64,000 nucleotides of DNA from NCBI GenBank assembly GCA_003194525.1, contig NBIV01000002.1, forward strand, positions 744,001 through 808,000. The letters are read 5' to 3'. Source of the stretch: Gracilariopsis chorda. Its lineage: Eukaryota; Rhodophyta; Florideophyceae; Gracilariales; Gracilariaceae. Under the pieces are notes generated by a model. The model searched no databases and was not told the DNA's origin. It saw only the letters and a program-made list of their open reading frames with translations. This document shows, piece after piece, positions 22,676 to 33,444 of the stretch; positions within the stretch are counted from its first letter, which is position 1; every line of letters begins with the position of its first letter. Both the position numbers and the translations under genes were made by a program.

Positions 22676-24447
22676 TCTTCGTCGGCTTTTTCGACGGCTC
22701 TTGTGGCCAAGGGTTCATCTCCACCCGTCAGTTGGTCGAACAGGCGAACCTCCTCAACATCGTAACATGGTCCGTGCTGGTCGTCGTCGCCATCATTCCT
22801 GTCAGAGACCTCGTCAGTCTCTCCCTCCATTGCCAAGACAAGGTCCGACACAATGTGCACGGCGGACTCACCACTAGTCATCCTTTGACGCACAAGGTTG
22901 CGGATAGCACCAGGCTTACAACGGTGACCTGGTTGCCAATGTCTGTGGCATTTATGGCACTCATTGCGTCGGCGACTTTCTTCAAAGGTTCGCGGTTGGG
23001 TGCGAGGCTGTGCGCTACCACTGGTGTGCTTATGGCCGAAGCGGGAGTCCCTTTGGGGTGGATGTTTGCGAACATATTTTGGATCCCGCCCATACTGCTG
23101 ATACATCGTCCCCTCACTCACAATGTTCGTTTCAGAGGTCTTGCTGATCTCTCTGATCTCTTCTTCTAGTTGAAGGCTTTCCCTAAGAGCAGTGATGAAG
23201 CCATTGAATGTGTACTTGAGGGTAACAATGTTGCTTACTGGTAGCCTTGCCCATGACGATCCCAGGACCGCATTGCGGAGGTATCCAATTTTGTGCGCTT
23301 CGGAGCGGAAGTGAGGGGGACACTGAGGAGCTAGTTCCTCTATGGTGCCCACAACTTTGGTTAATCCCTCAGAAGGCGTACCAAGTTCGTTCTCGACCAT
23401 AACCTTCTCGATTCGAAGGGTATTGAGAATCCCATACACTTGCAGTTGGCGAGAGTTACTATTGTACTCGTCCACCATGAGTTTCGCCATATCTTCGAAG
23501 GTCATATCATCTCTCGCGTTATTGAAGAAAAAGGTACGTGCCGGGCCGTCCAGGATGTTCACGAAATAGTCTGTCTTCTGGGCAGGAGTCAGACGATGTT
23601 GTCGAGCACAAACGTTGTAATCACGTAGAGTAAGCTCGATCGACTGGGTTAAATCCCCTTTGAACCTGTTATCCTTGAAATGTTGGAAGACGTAGCTAGC
23701 CTTTCGCGTATCCTCAGTACTTCCGGGTTTCCAAGTCACTGCATTCTCATTTGACGGGTGCCTTTCACGCGAAGCGCGGTCATCCCGTCCGGGCAACGTC
23801 TCATTGTTTCCAAGGGTTGGAAGAATGTCTTCTCCGCTAGCATTGCTCCCATTATTATTCGGGCTGCGATCAGCGGGTGCTCCAGCCCTGTTCTCATCCA
23901 TCTGTCGAGCAGTAGTTGAACGATGATGAATGACATTACTTGGGCTCGGGGGGTTTGACAGACGAGATGCCGAGCGACTACGGCGATAGAGATCGACACC
24001 TTGTAACATAGTTTCAGCAGATGCTTCAAGAAGATGCATAAACCACACATGTGTCATCAATGAGCGGTTCGTCGTCTCACGCGATTCCAAATGTAGTGTC
24101 GTAGAAAGTCCGTCCGGTATGCCACTCAGATCATAGATTTCGGCGACATCTCTGAGTAGCTGCACAGGAAAGAGCGGCATGTTGAAGAATTCAATATCCA
24201 AGATGGTATCAGGAGAGGGCAAAAAGCTCTTCAGGGTAAGTTCGATATCTCTCTTTCTTGCTGGGGTCAAGGTAATCACAGTTCCATCATCCTCAACAAC
24301 GGGAAATAAATTGAGCGTATAAAGCGCGCAATCACGTAGGAGTTTGCCAGTTTCGGTAGCGGGCTCTACCACGTTAGTAGAACGTCGCAAGCGATCATAG
24401 CGAGAAATCGTACTCGATCGAGTAGAGGCCATGTTCTTGTGTGTCAC
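22603..24447 (-). other. Copia gag
   Basis: A 614-residue open frame starting at ATG 24447, just inside the 5' LTR. It has a retrotransposon gag core (VFQHFKDNRFKGDLTQ, TQKTDYFVNILDGPARTFF-like) and a basic Cys/His stretch, CHKCHRHWQPGHRCK, consistent with a nucleic-acid-binding knuckle. The 3' end overlaps the pol frame by about 70 bases. Confidence 0.85.
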
Positions 24448-24473
24448 AACAAACTGCGCTCAAGAATCCGGAT

Positions 24474-24817
24474 TGTCGGTTGAACGCGGTTGCTGTGCGT
24501 TGCGCTTGGCACGTTGTACGATCAACGTGGTTGGTTCGAGCGCAACGTAGAGAGGACAAACGCGTTTCTTCGCGTTTGGTCAGTAAATTTGTCGAGCGAC
24601 TTGTTTACTGATTCTATTCCTCCTTTTTCTCCTCGTCCTTTCGCGCAATGCGTAAAGTACACTACACTTATATGCGGCGTTGCGAGCGCGCTGTGCCACA
24701 GATTGGCACAGCGCACTGTGTGACTTAAAAATAAATATATTAAATTAAGCCACGCGCATCTCGATTCAAAACGAGATCACAGCGCTCTCCCCTACGTAAG
24801 CACCCCTACAACCTACA
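24474..24817 (-). repeat. Copia 5' LTR
   Basis: 344 bp, same sequence as 18017-18360 by eye. It supplies the promoter for the minus-strand gag-pol transcript. Immediately downstream (to the left) the primer-binding region begins ATCCGGATTC on the minus strand; the matching tRNA was not identified. Confidence 0.93.
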
Positions 24818-24952
24818 AAGACCACCTGGTTAGCCATGTTTCAAGTTCGAAATTTGAAATGGGGGGCCATGCGGATCAGATTTCAATTTTTTTTTAATTT
24901 TGCGTGCCGTTGCTCTGACCTCATATGAGGTCAGCGCACTGGTCCGATAGAC

Positions 24953-25249
24953 ACTAGTATTCCTGCTAGAGGTAAGAAGGATGTGGATGGTTGGCGTGGT
25001 GTGGGTTGGAATGCAAACCGGAAAAATGACGTCAAAATACAGGATGAAGCGAGTGTTACAATCGTTATTGATGTCAACGTTGAAGCCCATGCAAATGATG
25101 AAATTGACAGTCATAAGGAGTACCAAGCTCCTATCAACTATGATGCACACCTGAAAGCAAACACGGATGCTTTTGGCGAACGAGTCGCCACTGGATCTAT
25201 AAGTGGCACAACGTACGAAAGCCGCAATGTAAATATGATTAACCTGTGA
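24953..25249 (+). pseudogene. 3' part of the ORF split by an insertion
   Basis: Continues the frame of 17577-17779 from ACTAGT through IPARGKKDVDGWRGVGWNAN and a polar, Asp/Asn-rich C-terminus to a TGA at 25247. No family recognised. The in-frame continuation across the inverted-repeat element is the main reason to treat it as one gene. Confidence 0.45.
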
Positions 25250-25305
25250 GGCTTTCTCAGAGATGCGACAGCTTCTTCGTGTTTATCATAACGTTGACCT
25301 ACTTA

Positions 25306-25759
25306 TGGATGATGAGATTTTCGAAATCATGCGTTGGGTAGCGGATCAGGGTTGTATTTGATTTGGATGAGAGGTACAATTTGCCATCGCCACACCATTC
25401 ACGAACCACACCATATCCAGATCGTTTTTCTGAGCTTTCGTCTTGGTTGTAATACTCCAGTACTATCATGTGGTGTTCGTTTGTTCCAAGAAGAGTAAAC
25501 CAAGAGGAGTTGATGTGCCATGAGTTTCATTGCAATATCTGGGCTATTAATTATGAGATTGGAGCATTTAAAAGTTGGGGATACAAAGCTAGTAGTAACT
25601 AGTCGTTTTGGGTATCGAGGTGTAGGTAAAGGGCTATAGATTGCCCACTTAGGATAGGCCACATCTGAGAGGGCCCATGGAGCCACATGGAAGTAAAAAA
25701 GAATACAAGTACTGATAATCGCTATTCCATATGAAGCTTTTGAAGGTAGTTGCGCAACC
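25306..25759 (-). pseudogene. Unrecognised decayed coding stretch
   Basis: The minus strand carries readable text in two frames: a hydrophobic segment (AIISTCILFYFHVAPWALSD, probably one membrane span) followed by NSPDIAMKLMAHQL and, after a frame change near 25500, SWFTLLGTNEHHMIVLEYYN, GYGVVREWCGDGKLYL and IRYPTHDFENLIIHK, ending at a TAG near 25308. The composition looks like real protein but I cannot name the family. It may be a C-terminal extension of the CDC50 relic just upstream or a separate gene. Confidence 0.35.
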
Positions 25760-26929
25760 AGATTGCCGGTAAGAAGGCTGGGATGACTGCAGAGAGCAGA
25801 AGTGCGTCGCAAGCAGAAACGATGCGACAGACAAGGCTGCCATGCAGACGAACGAGTAGGCACCGCCCAAACGTGGACTGCAACCCCCAAATCACCTGAA
25901 AGGGGAAATGGCGAGGGACTTTGTTCTGTTAAAGCTGCTTACTAGAAAAGTACTGTTCATGCTCATGTATAATGTGCTGTTTCTTCGTAGATCTTCTTCA
26001 TTTATGCGTTACAGTTTGTCGAAATCACAGAACGCTGATAATCTCATCCACACAATGAAGTCATCATCTCAAAGTAGGTCATTTTCTGAGGTTCCACGAG
26101 CGGATGCACATTCATCCACTGCCTCAGTAAAAACGCGGCTGTCCCTGTTGGGTCGGAAAGTTTGCTCCACGTCCGTCCACCAAGCTATTCCTTTCGTTTT
26201 CCATTTGACGCGCTGTTCGCACTTCTCGTCTTTGCAAAACTAAAATGTGTCGTTGAAAGTGAAGAAGGCGGTAAAACCGCACGGGTAACGAAACTTGGCG
26301 GGATGGAAACCTTTTTCAACTTTGGTCGTGTTTGGTTTCAACAGCCAAGGCTCGCACGTGGGGACCTCAAGCGAGGTTGTCGGAGGCTAACCCATGTTCA
26401 TGACGTCAAAGCAGGATTGCAATTACTTGCAGGGTTTTTTATGAAAGTCAGTCAGGGCGTAGAGAAAATAAGAGGGAGCGGGAATCGGGTTTTCAATAGG
26501 CACCTCCACTACGCAATCAGTGGAGACATTTTCCAATCTCGGAATGCACTCCGGAAGGGTGGAGTAGACCTGTTTGCCCGTAATTCGAATTTAGACAGCT
26601 CCTGCGAGAAGCGCTGAACCGATTGGCATGAAGAAGAAAGCGATAGGGAACTAAAGCAAGATGACCCAACGCGGAGGGATTGTGAAATTGTAGGAGGAGG
26701 GGTCCTGCTGCTTGACGGAGGCAAGTGCGGTGTCAAAACTCTTGTCATGCACGCGGGCAGTGGGCGGAAGGTTCTCGTTCACGATGGCGGCTGGTGAGCT
26801 GATGCTGCAGTCGTCGTAATCGTTCGATCGCTGACGGAGGGAACGACGACATTTCGCCAAGCGTAAGCCAAAGGGTGACGAGGAGGAAGAGAATGACAAG
26901 GGACGGGGGCGTAAAGAACTGGTGGGCAC
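25760..26929 (-). pseudogene. CDC50/LEM3 flippase subunit relic
   Basis: CDC50/LEM3 proteins are two-span membrane partners of P4-ATPase lipid flippases. From ATG 26929 one minus-strand frame gives a Ser-rich N-terminus, DTALASVKQQDPSSYNFTIP, membrane span 1 (FPIAFFFMPIGSALLAG), the luminal domain (YSTLPECIPR, CGFTAFFTFNDTF, KGIAWWTDVEQTF, DDDFIVWMRLSAFCDF, KL.RINEEDL, an FGG segment) and span 2 (AYSFVCMAALSVASFLLATHF). IAWWTD and FIVWMR are family signatures. The frame is never shifted, but it contains eight in-frame stops (first near 26651; others before FCKDEKC, before DDDFIVW and before FGG). It is therefore a pseudogene whose conserved motifs survive. No introns are apparent. Confidence 0.92.
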
Positions 26930-26999
26930 ATGCCATCCGCCTTAACGTAGTGTGCCTGACTTCCCTTCACTTCAGGGAAGCGAAAAGGATCTGCGGTTG

Positions 27000-29900
27000 G
27001 GTCTACAACGGAGACCAACAAATTCAGATTGACGAAGATGAAAAAATCCAAAATTTACAACGCAAGGAGAAGGTTACGAATTCTACAACTGAACTGTAGA
27101 GGTCTTCTTCAGACATGGAAACAAAGCGAGATTGCGCGTCTTGCACATGAAGGGGAAGCTGAAAGTCTTTGCCTAGAAGAACTGCATTTACGGAGAGGAG
27201 AACGGCACCAAAGATACAAGGTTACGCAGTGGTTGGATGATGTGAAAGAGATGAAGACTTCAAATGCAAAGGAAGGCGTGGCGGAGGGGTTGCGAAGTAT
27301 CAAAGAAATGGCCTAAGTATCGATCTCACTACGAAAAGGGCTATTGACAAGGGAATAGAACGAGCTACGGTTCTGGTACGGTCCCCGAAAGGACTGTTGT
27401 CAATTGCAAATGTATACGTTCCACCCCAGCTCTAGTTCACTACATGAAGTCCTTACCTGACGAGAATATGATAGTAGCTGACTGCAACTTATGTGGATAG
27501 TGGTACCCTATCAGAGCAGAAGCGTCGAATATTGAGCTCGAACGGCACATGGAGTTCACTGGACATGTGGACCTCAATGTTGACGGAATACCTACTCACA
27601 ATGACCCGAGATGTGGAACGCTCTGCTTGATTGACATCGCTGTCGTCCCCGAGAAATGGCATATTCTCAGTTCTTGGGAGATTTCTGAAGAACCTTTTTC
27701 TGATCACCATCCGTGCTTGACAACTGTAGAAATTGGATCTAGGTCCTATGTTGAACAAAGAAGGAAGCGATGGAGTATTAGGAAAGCGGATTGGGAGATG
27801 TTTTCGAAGTGCGTAGGAGGTAACATCTGTATGGTGGACAGTACCAATATTGACAACGTAGACGAACAGTATCGTTGCCTTCGTTCCGTAATAATAGAAG
27901 CAGCAAAAAAGTCCCTACCATTTGGGAAATGACAACGAGAGGCACCATGGTGGAATGTAGAGGCAGCCGAGGCAATTCCAATCCGATCACTTTGATGGAG
28001 GGAATACACAAAACATCCGACTGAGTCAAACAAAATAGCTTTACAACATGCTCGTGATGAGGCCCAAATTGGTATTGATAAGCTAAAGCGTGAGACATGG
28101 CAGGAAATGACCAGTTTGCTGGGACTATTGATGAGGAAGCCAGATTGTGGAAGATCACGAAATATATGGAAAACAATAGATGGGACTCTTCACCACTGTG
28201 ACCTATAGACGGAGAAGGGTGGTTGGACAAGAAAATGGCGATTTGGTTTGTCAAGTCAGAAATCAGACAAGTTCGCAATCACCAAAGATGCAAGCAAGTT
28301 TGGGATGAGTACAGAGGAGTGCTTGATGGATACCACAAAAAGTACAAAACACCGGGGATACGTGTAGAAAGAGTGTTTCAAATGCATCGAATGGAAGTAG
28401 ATTTGAAGGAGATGATCCGAACTCAAAGCTCGTGGGCCAGACGAAATACAGATTTCGTTTCTTCAGCATTTGCCCACATTGGCAAAGAAGTGGTTGCTTG
28501 ACATGATCAACAGAAGTTATGCTGAATCCAGCACTCTATCCCAATGGCTATTGTCTCATCTACTTCTTATACCCAAAATTGGAGTGAAAGGAAAGTTTCG
28601 ACCCATATCTTTAACGAATGTTATTGCAAGACTAGCAGAACGGATGATTAACCGGATTTTCATGCAATGGCTGGAGCCCAAGCTTCTCCCATGTCAAGCA
28701 GGCTTTAGGATGACGCGTACAACGGAGGAACAGATTACAGCATTCTGTGAACAGGTGACCCACGGATGGCAAAATAGGAGACAAACTCTTGCCATCTTTT
28801 GTGATATCTCCAAGGAATATGACTGTGTAGAACATAAAATGCTACTAGTTAAACTAGCAAGAATAGGGTGTCCGACATAGTTATGGAGATGGCTAAGAGC
28901 ATTTATTATGGATCGTAGATGGACATGCCGATGGAATACCGCAGATACATGGGCGTACGTTGTTCCCCAGGGTCTTCCACAAGGCAGCACGCTTTTACCG
29001 GGGTTTTGGTTGGCGTACGTAGCAGACCTACCAGAGAGAATCAGACAAGGGGACGAACGCATAGCAGTAAGTATGTTTGCAGACGATGTTTTAATCTCAA
29101 TGACACAGAGGAAACTAGATTACTGCAGAACCCTTCTGCAAAAATCAGTAGAGAGATTGGAAGAGTAATGCAAGGAAAACAATACCAGACTGAACCCAAC
29201 AAAGACTGTGATAGTCCCATTCACGTACGCACAATGGAAGAAAGACAGGGATCAGTACGAATTGAGGGTTGCAGGAGTATGGATAAAACTATCAGAACGC
29301 ACAAGGTCTCTTGGAGTCTTGTTAGACAGCCGCCTTAACTTTCACTGCCACTCGAATGAGATTGCACCAAAGTACAAAGCGCGCTCACGCATACTCCGAA
29401 GATTAACAAGCACAACTTGGGGAGGCGACTGGACAACTATGAATACATTTTGCATCGGATTCGTTGGACCCTTGGTCAAGTATGCTGCTAGTGTAGCCAT
29501 ACCAAATGCACTAATGTGCGTTGTCGAAGAAGTACAAAGAGCAAGAAATGAAGCGTCTCGAATTCAAACAGGCTGTCCAAAGTCCTCACCAGTTTCAAAA
29601 CTTCGAAAGTTGCTGGACCAGCCAAGTCTTTACACAGTGGCAAGTTCTCAAGCTTCAAAACTGTATGAAAAAACCAAAAGTTGTATAGAAGAGAAACTGA
29701 GGCGAATTGCACTTACAAAGCGACCGGAATCTCTGACTCGAATCAGAAAGTCTTGGTCTTTTTTCAAAAAGGCTGCGGAGAATCATCTGGCCCACTGTAC
29801 ACTTTTGCAACTACCGTAAGCACCATTATCTCAAGAAACTGGATTGTGTAGTACCGAAAGTATAAAATTTCACTACACACCGTGTTCAAAAACAGACCCT

Positions 29901-31103
29901 GTGGAATACCAAAGGTACCAAGCAACGAAAGCTTTACAGTCACTACCGTCTGCCGACTTTGATATTTGGACTGATGGGTGGCTTGGTAATCCCCAATTGC
30001 TGAAGGACGCGAAGCCATTACGAACAGCTGTCGAATTGGACGAGGGGTGGTATAGCGTCTCAATTTTTTATCCTCCGGAGTTTGAAAGGCATAAAAGAAA
30101 GGTACAAGAGTTCCGACAAAGGAATGCAAAGGCACCGGACATTGTTATTCAATACCATGACGGATTGTTCATGGCGTATGAAGTGAGCAAAAATGGGAAT
30201 TCTATAACAAATGCGGATGGTCATACATTGAACATGAAGCCAGTAGTAGTTGATGAAGTAGAAGGAAGTGCATTTGGAGTATGGTGGAACGGGTCACGGA
30301 TTCCGGAGACGGGAACAGCACCTGTAGCCGTCGGGGTTTGCTCTTTTTTTGTGGGATTTTTTGCGTGGAAGAACGGTATTCAGAGGGTGAACGAGAAAGT
30401 TAAGGCGGTCTGGAGAGGAAAAATTCGAATTGTGACCGATTCACAAAGCGTGTTGGAGAACTTAAGTGGCGCGGCTCGGAAGCAGTGCTATTATATGCAG
30501 GACGTTTCAGCGTTGGTAAGCGAAATATTGAATGTTTGTTCTGCGGATGCGCTGTGGATACCAAGTCATTGCGGTCTTACAAGTAATGAAATTGTTGACA
30601 GCTTAGCCAAAAACGCATTGGACGTACCAATGGAAGATCAGCTGTCGGTTCCTATTGATTACGCTGACGTGGGAAGAAGAGTGAAACTCAAAACGCGTTC
30701 CCAATTGGTAATGAAGGTTGTTCCAGAGTCATTGCAAAAAGCATATTCGCAAAGAGAAGCGGAAGTAACAATTTATCAGTTGTCAGTAGGACACACGCCT
30801 TATTTGCACCTGCTAGGCTCTCATTTTCTCAAGAAGAGACTATTCTGTACTTGCAGACCAGGAGTGCTGAACGACGTTGAACACTTTCTATTGCGATGCC
30901 CTTTGTGAAACTCGACCAGGAGAGTAAGCATATCTCCGCTTCGCGAACGTTGAGGTTTATCAGTTGACGAACTTATTCGGAAATGACCTGAAAATGTGTT
31001 GGTCTACCTACTGAGAAAACGTTTCTTTCAAAAGAAACGATATGCACTATGTAGGAATTAGACATAGGCACCCATAAAGAGAGGGAGAGAAAGAAAGAAG
31101 TTC
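27000..31103 (+). mobile_element. LINE retrotransposon with RNase H, decayed
   Basis: A non-LTR element of the I/Jockey-like type. Apurinic endonuclease: RILQLNCRG (about 27075) and SDHHPCL (about 27700). Linker: PWWN (about 27950). Reverse transcriptase: LIPKIGVKGKFRPISLTN (about 28570), FCDISKEYDCVEH, GLPQGS and SMFADDV (about 29075). RNase H: DIWTDGW (about 29960), RIVTDSQSVLENL (about 30425) and LWIPSHCGLTSNEIVDSLAK (about 30555). A terminal CTCRPG...EHFLLRCPL motif ends at TGA 30906. A GAAA-rich tail (31075-31100) marks the 3' end. From 27549 to 30908 one frame is kept with about eleven in-frame stops and no net shift; a frame change lies between 27316 and 27549. Inactive. The 5' end is approximate. 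Confidence 0.9.
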
Positions 31104-31125
31104 TTGGGTGGTCTGATCAAGTGAT

Positions 31126-31640
31126 GTGACGCAAGCCATAGTCGCCCACTGGCGCGGTGCATGACAGGGTAATGCAGGAGAGCCTGCATCATCCCACCGC
31201 CGCCACTGCCATAACCTCTGTTGACATCATGATGCTGTAGCAGCGTGCAAACAGCTCGGAACGCGCAGGCGATCCACCCTACACACGTGTTAAGCGCTTA
31301 CTGACGCGCACGCAGTTCATCGTGGAGAGCCTCATCTCTTTCATCTCCTACGTTGTCATTTCAGAGCCTTTTCTCACCAACTTGGGGTTCGAGCTCACCC
31401 GATAGCGCTCCCCCAAGCTGTCAGTTTACACTGCTGGCGTCAGCGAGACTCTCACGATTTACATTGACGTCAATTCCCCGTACATTAATTGCTCCTTTAT
31501 AGGCGTCGATGCGCTCGAGGTTGGTGGCATTGTGCAACCTCAAATCATATAACCCATGTTCAACATATTGAACATGACGGTCGTTGAGTGCAAGGCTCTC
31601 TGCGCTTCAATCTGTGCAAACCGTCTTTAGTGATGCTGCA
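31126..31640 (+). pseudogene. Possible Spc97/98 (gamma-tubulin complex)-like relic
   Basis: One plus frame reads as protein with three in-frame stops: TSVDIMML, RVKRLLTRTQFIVESLISFI, SYVVISEPFLTNLGFELTR, LSVYTAGVSETLTIYIDVNS, then VDALEVGGIVQPQII and MTVVECKALCASI. The Arg...Phe-Val..Leu..Tyr..Val-Ile..Pro pattern resembles the helical segment of gamma-tubulin-complex proteins that precedes their C-terminal bundle, but the match is loose. The text continues in the next frame to about 31760 (IAIAQVKWLQQLYHQEL). Treated as a decayed host coding fragment; the family call is tentative. Confidence 0.35.
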
Positions 31641-31879
31641 ATTGCCATCGCTCAGGTCAAATGGCTGCAGCAGCTTTATCATCAAGAATTAGTTACCGAT
31701 TTCTTGTCAGTGGACTGGCATTACGAACTGCAGTTCCGATAGGGTGCATCAGACTATACATAGCTTGGATATGTAGAAAACATTTGATTATCCTACTACT
31801 AGTGCTGAGATCTCCGCCATTCAACCCCAGTTTCTTGAATTCTGTCGGCGATACTCTCTGGCAAAGCTGAATTTTCTAT

Positions 31880-32618
31880 TCGCCTTACCCGTGAATCCAA
31901 TTAATTCGCTCCATATGACACATGTCCTGAAAGTGTACAACTAGTGTGCAAATGACATAATTATATAAGAGATGTGGTATCATTTCATATGATGGCACTT
32001 CTGCGTTGTCTGTAATATTGTTGTGCAACTTACATGCGACTAGTATGTATGATAAGTGTACAATTTGCCAAAGAATAACGTAAAGCACACAAAAATATCC
32101 CAATCGGGCAGATAACCATCCGGAAAGCTTGTTCACAACTCACACGACAAGATGAATGATACGCGATGAATGAATCTTCTCTTGGCGTTTTACCACGCCC
32201 CGGGTATTGTGTGGTAAATCGTTTATCGCTTGCATAAGCTTCACAAGCGACAATCGTAGCCCATTCAGGTAATGAATCACTGTGTAGAACCTCATGTAGT
32301 TCGGTAGCCTTAAATGCTGTTGAATCATTTGTGCTACCTGCATGAGGTGATGAAACAAAACAGAACTTGTAAGCAGCTTGAAAATCAAGCTGGACCATAT
32401 TTTGAAAAGGGCGTTTCCAATTATAATACTTTCGTGGATCAGGAACATATTTGAAAGACCGTCGAAGAATGTTTATAGCAGTTCCATCCAAGGCTGCAAT
32501 AACCACATCAAATGGCGAAAGTTATAGCATTTGAAACTTCCTTGCGTTTGATACGCACCCTTTCTTTGTCGAACGGAATGAATTTGAGACAAACCTTTGC
32601 TGAATGCGAGAATCGTTT
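31880..32618 (-). pseudogene. Harbinger-like transposase, C-terminal part
   Basis: DDE_Tnp_4-type transposase: first Asp in IAALDGTAI (about 32500), YYNWKRPFQNMVQLDFQAAYKF, the GSTNDSTAFK motif, an EAYA motif where the family usually has DxAY (second acid replaced, about 32235), and the third acid in VSCEQAFRM (about 32125). The reading changes frame near 32510. The gene is interrupted at 32618 by Gypsy copy A; its N-terminal part continues on the other side at 42600-42805. Inactive. Confidence 0.7.
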
Positions 32619-33444
32619 TGTAGTGCAACGCACTCAGGAAGGGATTCTTGGTACTTGATTGTTTTCCCAATATTATCGGTTGTGTAGTGTGTATATGAAC
32701 TACGCCCCACTATGGTGGATATGGGCACGTGAAAAACGGTTTTGGGTCAATTGGCGGTTGGCCACAGTAGTGGATCTTGCCACGAAATGTGGAGTATTTT
32801 AGTTAATATTATTTATTATTTTCACACCCATTTCTGGGAAGCTAGTACTTAGTGCGACGGCGCACTGCCGTCGCACCAGTAAACCTTCCCCAACAAGGGA
32901 CCCCAACCTGGGGAATTGGCTATAGTTGTTGCCGCTTGCGCGCGTAATCTACTCCTCCTTGGAGGGAAACGCCGTAAACCACGGGACATCTAACCCCCTT
33001 GCACATCTAAAGGGACCCATCACTGGGAGTATAATTGTTCCAATAACATTGGTGTTTCGCCCTGTATAGCGAGTCCTGTCCACGGTCATTGCCATATTCG
33101 TCCGTCGCTCTCGCGACTCACTTCGTCCTCTCTTCCTCCTCTTCGCGCTTCCTTTTCCCCTTTTTAGGGTAGCACCTCCCGCTATCCGCGGCCCTCGTGT
33201 GCGCATCCGCTCACACACCCCCACTTACGTGGAAACATACCTCTAGTGAGGATCACACCCCGCTCATGCGGATACCGATTCTTCGCCTTCACCTCCCTGC
33301 GCGAGTCGCGACAGGTGTCCCTGGTCTTACAAACCGGCTTCGCCGTGACACCTCTGGGAGGGCTCTACCCAACTGGGTTCACCTCGTGAGAAGAAGATCC
33401 CGAACGTCTTTCGGTGTTTTTCCCCTTTGGGGCATTGCACCACA
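32619..33444 (+). repeat. Gypsy A 5' LTR
   Basis: 826 bp with TG...CA ends and near-palindromic termini (TGTAGTGCAA...TTGCACCACA). Contains a 9-base perfect stem (GTGCGACGG/CCGTCGCAC) and many shorter hairpins. Confidence 0.93.

Larger units (their letters stand above)
18017..24817 (-). mobile_element. Copia-type LTR retrotransposon, young
   Basis: A 6.8 kb minus-strand element with 344 bp LTRs starting TG and ending CA, flanked by the 5 bp duplication AAGAC (18012-18016 and 24818-24822). The LTRs look identical by eye, so insertion was recent. Order from the 5' end: gag (24447-22603), then a pol region (22675-19388) with protease, integrase, reverse transcriptase and RNase H. Integrase before RT makes it Ty1/Copia. 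A purine-rich tract (18361-18372, minus) precedes the 3' LTR. The gag and pol frames overlap, as in families that use frameshifting. It looks almost whole, with about one break. An extra plus-strand ORF (18519-19337) lies between pol and the 3' LTR. Confidence 0.93.
17780..24952. mobile_element. Short inverted-repeat element, later split by Copia
   Basis: Terminal inverted repeats lie at 17780-17811 and 24916-24952, beginning GTCTATC and ending in the palindrome GACCTCATATGAGGTC. The right copy has a few extra bases. Both are flanked by ACTAGT, consistent with a 6 bp target duplication (ACTAGT is itself palindromic, so a shorter duplication is possible). Without the Copia insert the element is only about 370 bp with no ORF, so it is a MITE-like non-autonomous DNA element. 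The interrupted coding frame on both sides supports the boundaries. Superfamily not assigned. Confidence 0.7.

Noticed and set aside
17780-24952. Polinton, suggested by a 6 bp duplication and inverted repeats
   Set aside because: Without the Copia insert the element is about 370 bp and has no polymerase, integrase or capsid genes.
25760-26929. Introns hiding the stops in the CDC50 relic
   Set aside because: The frame and family similarity continue directly across each stop with no gap, leaving no room for intron sequence.
25760-30908. Reassigned stop codons, to explain the many in-frame stops in otherwise conserved genes
   Set aside because: The long Gypsy, Copia and Hog frames in the same window contain no internal readable stops of this kind and end normally, so a non-standard nuclear code is not supported.
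30900-31100. LINE tail as a microsatellite unrelated to the element
   Set aside because: The GAAA-rich tract directly follows the 3' untranslated stretch after the final Cys/His motif, as expected for a LINE 3' end.
31650-31760. COMM-domain-like resemblance (VDWHYELQF)
   Set aside because: Only a short Trp-containing match, interrupted by stops, and the downstream strands of the domain are absent.
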